Positions 5,201 through 6,881 of a DNA stretch of 6,881 nt are shown here, piece by piece. The position numbers and the translations under genes are program-made. The notes beneath the pieces are model-generated. The model was given only the letters and a program-made list of their open reading frames with translations, did no database searches and was not told the origin of the DNA. The DNA lies in NCBI GenBank assembly GCA_937894055.1, contig CALDHQ010000607.1:1-6881 (forward strand), read 5' to 3'. The stretch comes from an uncultured Polymorphobacter sp. (GTDB taxonomy: Bacteria; Pseudomonadota; Alphaproteobacteria; Sphingomonadales; Sphingomonadaceae). The first letter of the stretch is position 1, and the number at the start of each line of letters is the position of its first letter.

Positions 5201-5538
5201 GTCGAAAAAGTGAAGGTTTGACGGCGGAGGGCGTCAGGGGAACCGCCATTCCAGATGACCGCACCGGCCAAGGCGACCTTCTCCAGCCACTCCGCGATCT
5301 TGGGCTTTTCGGTTTCCGCGAAGGCATGTCCGACGCCGGCCATCTCGCTGCCGACCACGGTCGCTCCCTTGGTCTTCAAGGCGGTGGGCAGGTGGCTGGT
5401 GTTCGGCTTATTGGAGCCTTTCAGCTCGCCCCAGCAGGCGTAGGCGAACTTGCCCTTGAGGTCATTCAGGGCGCCGAGCGAGGAGTAGGCGGTGCCGCCG
5501 CCGTCGACGAAGATGAAGACGCCGAAGTGATCGGTGAG
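5173..5538 (-). CDS. Unrecognised GC-rich protein fragment
   Basis: The minus frame from about 5538 to the TGA at 5173-5175 encodes LTDHFGVFIFVDGGGTAYSS, then SLGALNDLKGKFAYACWGEL, and later ATVVGSEMAGVGHAF and KIAEWLEKVALAGAVIWNGG. Third codon positions are strongly G/C, and hydrophobic strands alternate with Gly-rich turns, as expected for a folded alpha/beta enzyme. I do not recognise the family. A Cys (in AYACWGE) following a strand could be a functional residue but this is speculation. No start is visible; a TTG at 5379 is only nominal. The right end merges with a phage-tail-like piece in another frame. The left end, from about 5235, changes character (RRQTFTFSTWLKSK), suggesting another junction before the stop. 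Treat it as a gene fragment. Confidence 0.45.
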   Translation of the reverse strand, partial: LTDHFGVFIFVDGGGTAYSSLGALNDLKGKFAYACWGELKGSNKPNTSHLPTALKTKGATVVGSEMAGVGHAFAETEKPKIAEWLEKVALAGAVIWNGGSPDALRRQTFTFSTWLKSKMTT

Positions 5539-5951
5539 CCGGTGACAGTCAAGCCCGTAGGCACTGTCATGGCAACAGATGTCACCGTGCCAAACGCGCT
5601 TTCGCCGCCGCCGCTTGGCGGGCCGATCTGCAACTCGTCCAGTGATGTCGGGTTGTTACCGCCGCCAGTCAAGGCAGAGGCTTCTGACAGGTATGCAGCG
5701 TGTTGAGCTTCGTCAGCAAACACTTGCAGTTCTTTTTCTACACGGTTGTTACCTTTGTAGAAAGCAGACAGTTGCTCACGCACAGAACGGTTCACATCTT
5801 GGCGAACAGTCTTGGCAGCGGGCTTCAGGATCACGAAACGGAAGATTTCGTGGCGCTTGAGGTTGAGCGCCAGGCCGGCGGCGTTGGCTCCCAATAGTGA
5901 ACCGATGGCGGGCAAGGCCAAGGCAAGCCCTTCGGGCGAGGATGGCCTCAT
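5466..5951 (-). CDS. Mosaic open frame with phage-tail-like and unrecognised segments
   Basis: A 161-codon open frame is composed of unlike parts. Residues 1-20 are antisense to the Gfo/Idh-like gene and not real coding. Residues about 28-110 (KRHEIFRFVILKP, VNRSVREQLSAFYKGNNRVE, FADEAQHAAYLSEA) use lower-GC codons and look like genuine helical protein that I do not recognise. Residues 111-142 contain PPSGGGESAFGTVTSV followed by PTGLTVTGSPIT, the repetitive GTVTSV...GSPIT style of phage tail and tail-fibre proteins. After residue 142 the frame enters DNA whose true coding frame is different and gives only low-complexity Ser/Thr/Ala/Pro to an accidental stop. ATG at 5951 is not supported by an RBS. 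At most two gene fragments are real. Confidence 0.4.
   Translation of the reverse strand: MRPSSPEGLALALPAIGSLLGANAAGLALNLKRHEIFRFVILKPAAKTVRQDVNRSVREQLSAFYKGNNRVEKELQVFADEAQHAAYLSEASALTGGGNNPTSLDELQIGPPSGGGESAFGTVTSVAMTVPTGLTVTGSPITSASSSSSTAAAPPTPRSAP
5526..5621 (-). other. Phage tail / tail-fibre-like fragment
   Basis: About 32 residues with the pattern GGGES.FGTVTSVAMTV, then PTGLTVTGSPIT. This Gly/Ser linker followed by GTVTSV and GSPIT is a recurrent beta-strand repeat of phage tail, fibre and collar proteins. It is too short to be a gene and has boundaries on both sides. No other phage genes (integrase, terminase, capsid) are present, so this is not evidence of a prophage in the window. 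Confidence 0.45.
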
Positions 5952-6027
5952 GGCCCTTGCCCTGGCCGAGGCCGCGCTGAAGTCAGTCGCAGAGAGCCGG
6001 GTGGTGAAGATGACCGAGGTCCTGTAA
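5893..6027 (+). CDS. C-terminus of a Gfo/Idh/MocA family oxidoreductase (inositol 2-dehydrogenase-like)
   Basis: The plus-strand frame ending at TAA (6025-6027) encodes NSEPMAGKAKASPSGEDGLM followed by ALALAEAALKSVAESRVVKM and TEVL. The D-G-L-x-A-L-x-L-A-E-A-A-x-x-S helix and the closing R-V-V-K-x-x-E-V strand are the typical C-terminal end of NAD-dependent Gfo/Idh/MocA sugar dehydrogenases, including inositol 2-dehydrogenases, which oxidise myo-inositol to scyllo-inosose. Only about 44 residues are preserved. The N-terminal Rossmann domain and the catalytic Lys/Asp/His region are absent, because sequence upstream of about 5890 reads as a different gene on the opposite strand. A hairpin follows within 8 nt. 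A sugar ABC transporter ATPase lies convergently at the window's right end, which fits a sugar or inositol uptake and catabolism locus if the two are truly linked. Confidence 0.65.
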   Translation, partial: NSEPMAGKAKASPSGEDGLMALALAEAALKSVAESRVVKMTEVL

Positions 6028-6034
6028 CGGCGCG

Positions 6035-6090
6035 TGCAGGCGCCCGCAGGATGACTTGGTCTTGAGACCCTCGGGCGCCTGCAATTGTTT
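6035..6090 (+). terminator. Terminator-like hairpin after the Gfo/Idh gene
   Basis: Perfect 12-bp arms TGCAGGCGCCCG (6035-6046) and CGGGCGCCTGCA (6072-6083) begin 7 nt after the TAA stop and are followed by a T-rich ATTGTTTGG. The 25-nt loop holds a small extra pair, GGTCT/AGACC (6058-6062 and 6065-6069). Position, stem and T-rich tail fit an intrinsic terminator, although the loop is long and the T-run is interrupted. Confidence 0.65.
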
Positions 6091-6119
6091 GGTTACAAGT
6101 CAAAGCTGGGGGCGCGATC

Positions 6120-6149
6120 CATGCAGCGGCTCATTCAAGGCGCTGCATG
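6120..6149. repeat. 9-bp inverted repeat in the intergenic stretch
   Basis: CATGCAGCG (6120-6128) and CGCTGCATG (6141-6149) form a perfect dyad with a 12-nt spacer. Such a symmetric site between sugar-related genes could bind a regulator, but no promoter or gene start is placed next to it with any confidence. Confidence 0.3.
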
Positions 6150-6507
6150 CCTTGACGCTCTCCGAAGGGATCGACCTTTAGCAGCGCGCGCCGATCGGTG
6201 TCGTCGTCTGCGCTTGGCCCATAGCTGCCATTGGGGCTTCTCTCACGCTCCACCCGGTCCGGACATCTGAGATTGTGAGGCCGCGATTGCATGATCAACG
6301 GGGTAGACCGACGCAGGCTTGTAACTGTCTGGGGTCATGAAGGTATTGAAGATCGAAAGTCGACCGCTCACAATTCCTTTAACTCCGGGGTCTTATGCGC
6401 TGACATGGGCCAGTGCTATGCTCGCCGAGGCATCTGGGTTTGTCCGCGCGGTGAAGAGCAGTGACGGACGGCTTTCGGGCGGTCGCGGAGCAGTCGGCCG
6501 CCGTGGA

Positions 6508-6881
6508 TCAGATCAGGCCTTCGGTGGGGTGGCCTTCATGAGCCTCCATATCGCCGTCAACTGAGGCCTCCAGCGTTGCCATGGTTTCTCCACCTGACAT
6601 CAGGTCGGTAATCTCTTCCCGAGTTTTGTCGCCTTTCCGGAAATCGGCCGCGACGGCACCCCGGATCAGGACGGCATAATGGTCACCCACGGCCATGGCA
6701 TGCATGACCTGGTGGGTGATGAATACGACGGCCGGACCCCGGCGCTTGGCCTCGTTGATGTTGCGCAAAACGTGGGCCGCCCGCTTGACACCAAGCGCGG
6801 CGGTCGGTTCGTCCAAGATCAACACACGAGCGCCGAACTATACGGCGCGTGCAAGGACCAGCGACTGCCGTTCCCCGCCCG
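6508..6881 (-). pseudogene. Sugar ABC transporter ATP-binding protein (FrcA-like), C-terminal half with an internal TAG
   Basis: The fragment is the nucleotide-binding subunit of a CUT2-type sugar importer, which hydrolyses ATP on the cytoplasmic face to drive monosaccharide or inositol uptake. From the right edge one reads the signature-loop remnant GGERQSLVLARAV, then TAG (6838-6840), then FGARVLILDEPTAALGVKRA with Walker B (LILDEP) and D-loop, FITHQ with the switch His, and HAMAVGDHYAVLIRGAVAADFRKGDKT, followed by an acidic tail ending at TGA 6508-6510. Homologues usually have Tyr or His where the TAG lies, so a single base change (Tyr TAT/TAC to TAG) explains it. It may be a true nonsense mutation or an error near a contig end. 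A TTG at 6825 could only restart translation after the signature motif and would not give a functional ATPase. The N-terminal half lies outside the window. Confidence 0.75.

Larger units (their letters stand above)
6028..6507. other. 480-nt stretch without a confident gene
   Basis: After the terminator-like hairpin and the 9-bp dyad nothing clear appears until the ABC ATPase end at 6508. One lower-GC piece on the plus strand from ATG 6337 reads MKVLKIESRPLTIPLTPG. This resembles the first strand of enolase-superfamily dehydratases (MKI..IE..PL.IPL), but the similarity is lost after about 25 codons and there is no convincing RBS. I do not call it a gene. The remaining frames show no recognisable protein, and no tRNA-like cloverleaf was seen. 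Confidence 0.4.

Noticed and set aside
5466..5951. Prophage or phage-defence island
   Set aside because: Only one short tail-like repeat is present; no integrase, terminase, capsid, att site or defence gene is visible.
6361..6377. CCGCTCACAATTCC, resembling half of a lac operator or vector sequence
   Set aside because: Only a 14-nt half-site with no symmetric partner and no flanking vector sequence; likely coincidence.
1..6881. CRISPR array, tRNA or rRNA genes
   Set aside because: No regularly spaced direct repeats, no cloverleaf with a TTCGA-type arm, and no rRNA-like conserved stretch were seen.

Overview
The window looks like metagenomic DNA from a GC-rich alphaproteobacterium, with a sphingomonad-like flavour (inference from gene style and a GC-rich extragenic palindrome). 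It has one coherent core, about 685-4980, flanked on both sides by short unrelated gene pieces that meet at abrupt boundaries. No RNA gene, CRISPR array, transposase or integrase was seen.

Core, all on the minus strand, in transcription order from right to left: (1) the C-terminal two thirds of a classical short-chain dehydrogenase (SDR, about 4556-4985); (2) a complete 2,4-dienoyl-CoA-reductase-like SDR (3747-4538); (3) a complete amidase-signature hydrolase (2309-3715). These three are spaced 17 and 31 nt apart and look like one operon ending at a large interrupted palindrome (2235-2306). Next come prfB, encoding peptide chain release factor 2 with an intact programmed +1 frameshift site (1047-2175), a 17-bp hairpin just past its stop, and the RBS and N-terminus of a LemA-like membrane protein starting at 795.

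Left flank, 1-~690: the LemA-like start runs, without any stop or frame change, into a trimethylamine-methyltransferase (MttB)-like piece, a uracil-DNA-glycosylase-like C-terminus and finally the signal peptide and first helices of an ammonium transporter (Amt) that leaves the window. Four unrelated families share one 265-codon open frame, and base composition changes sharply near 200.

Right flank, ~4985-6881: a patchwork of an unrecognised N-terminus fused in frame to the SDR piece, an unrecognised GC-rich coding fragment, a phage-tail-like fragment, an unrecognised lower-GC coding fragment, the C-terminus of a Gfo/Idh/MocA (inositol-2-dehydrogenase-like) oxidoreductase on the plus strand followed by a terminator-like hairpin, a 480-nt stretch with little clear content, and on the minus strand the C-terminal half of a sugar ABC transporter ATPase (FrcA-like) interrupted by a TAG codon.

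The most economical reading is that the core is genuine chromosome and that the flanks are mosaics, probably made by joining sequences through short shared words during assembly or amplification. I do not see convincing evidence of a new biological system. The points best supported for follow-up are the in-frame mosaics, the prfB recoding site, the palindromes and the SDR-SDR-amidase operon.
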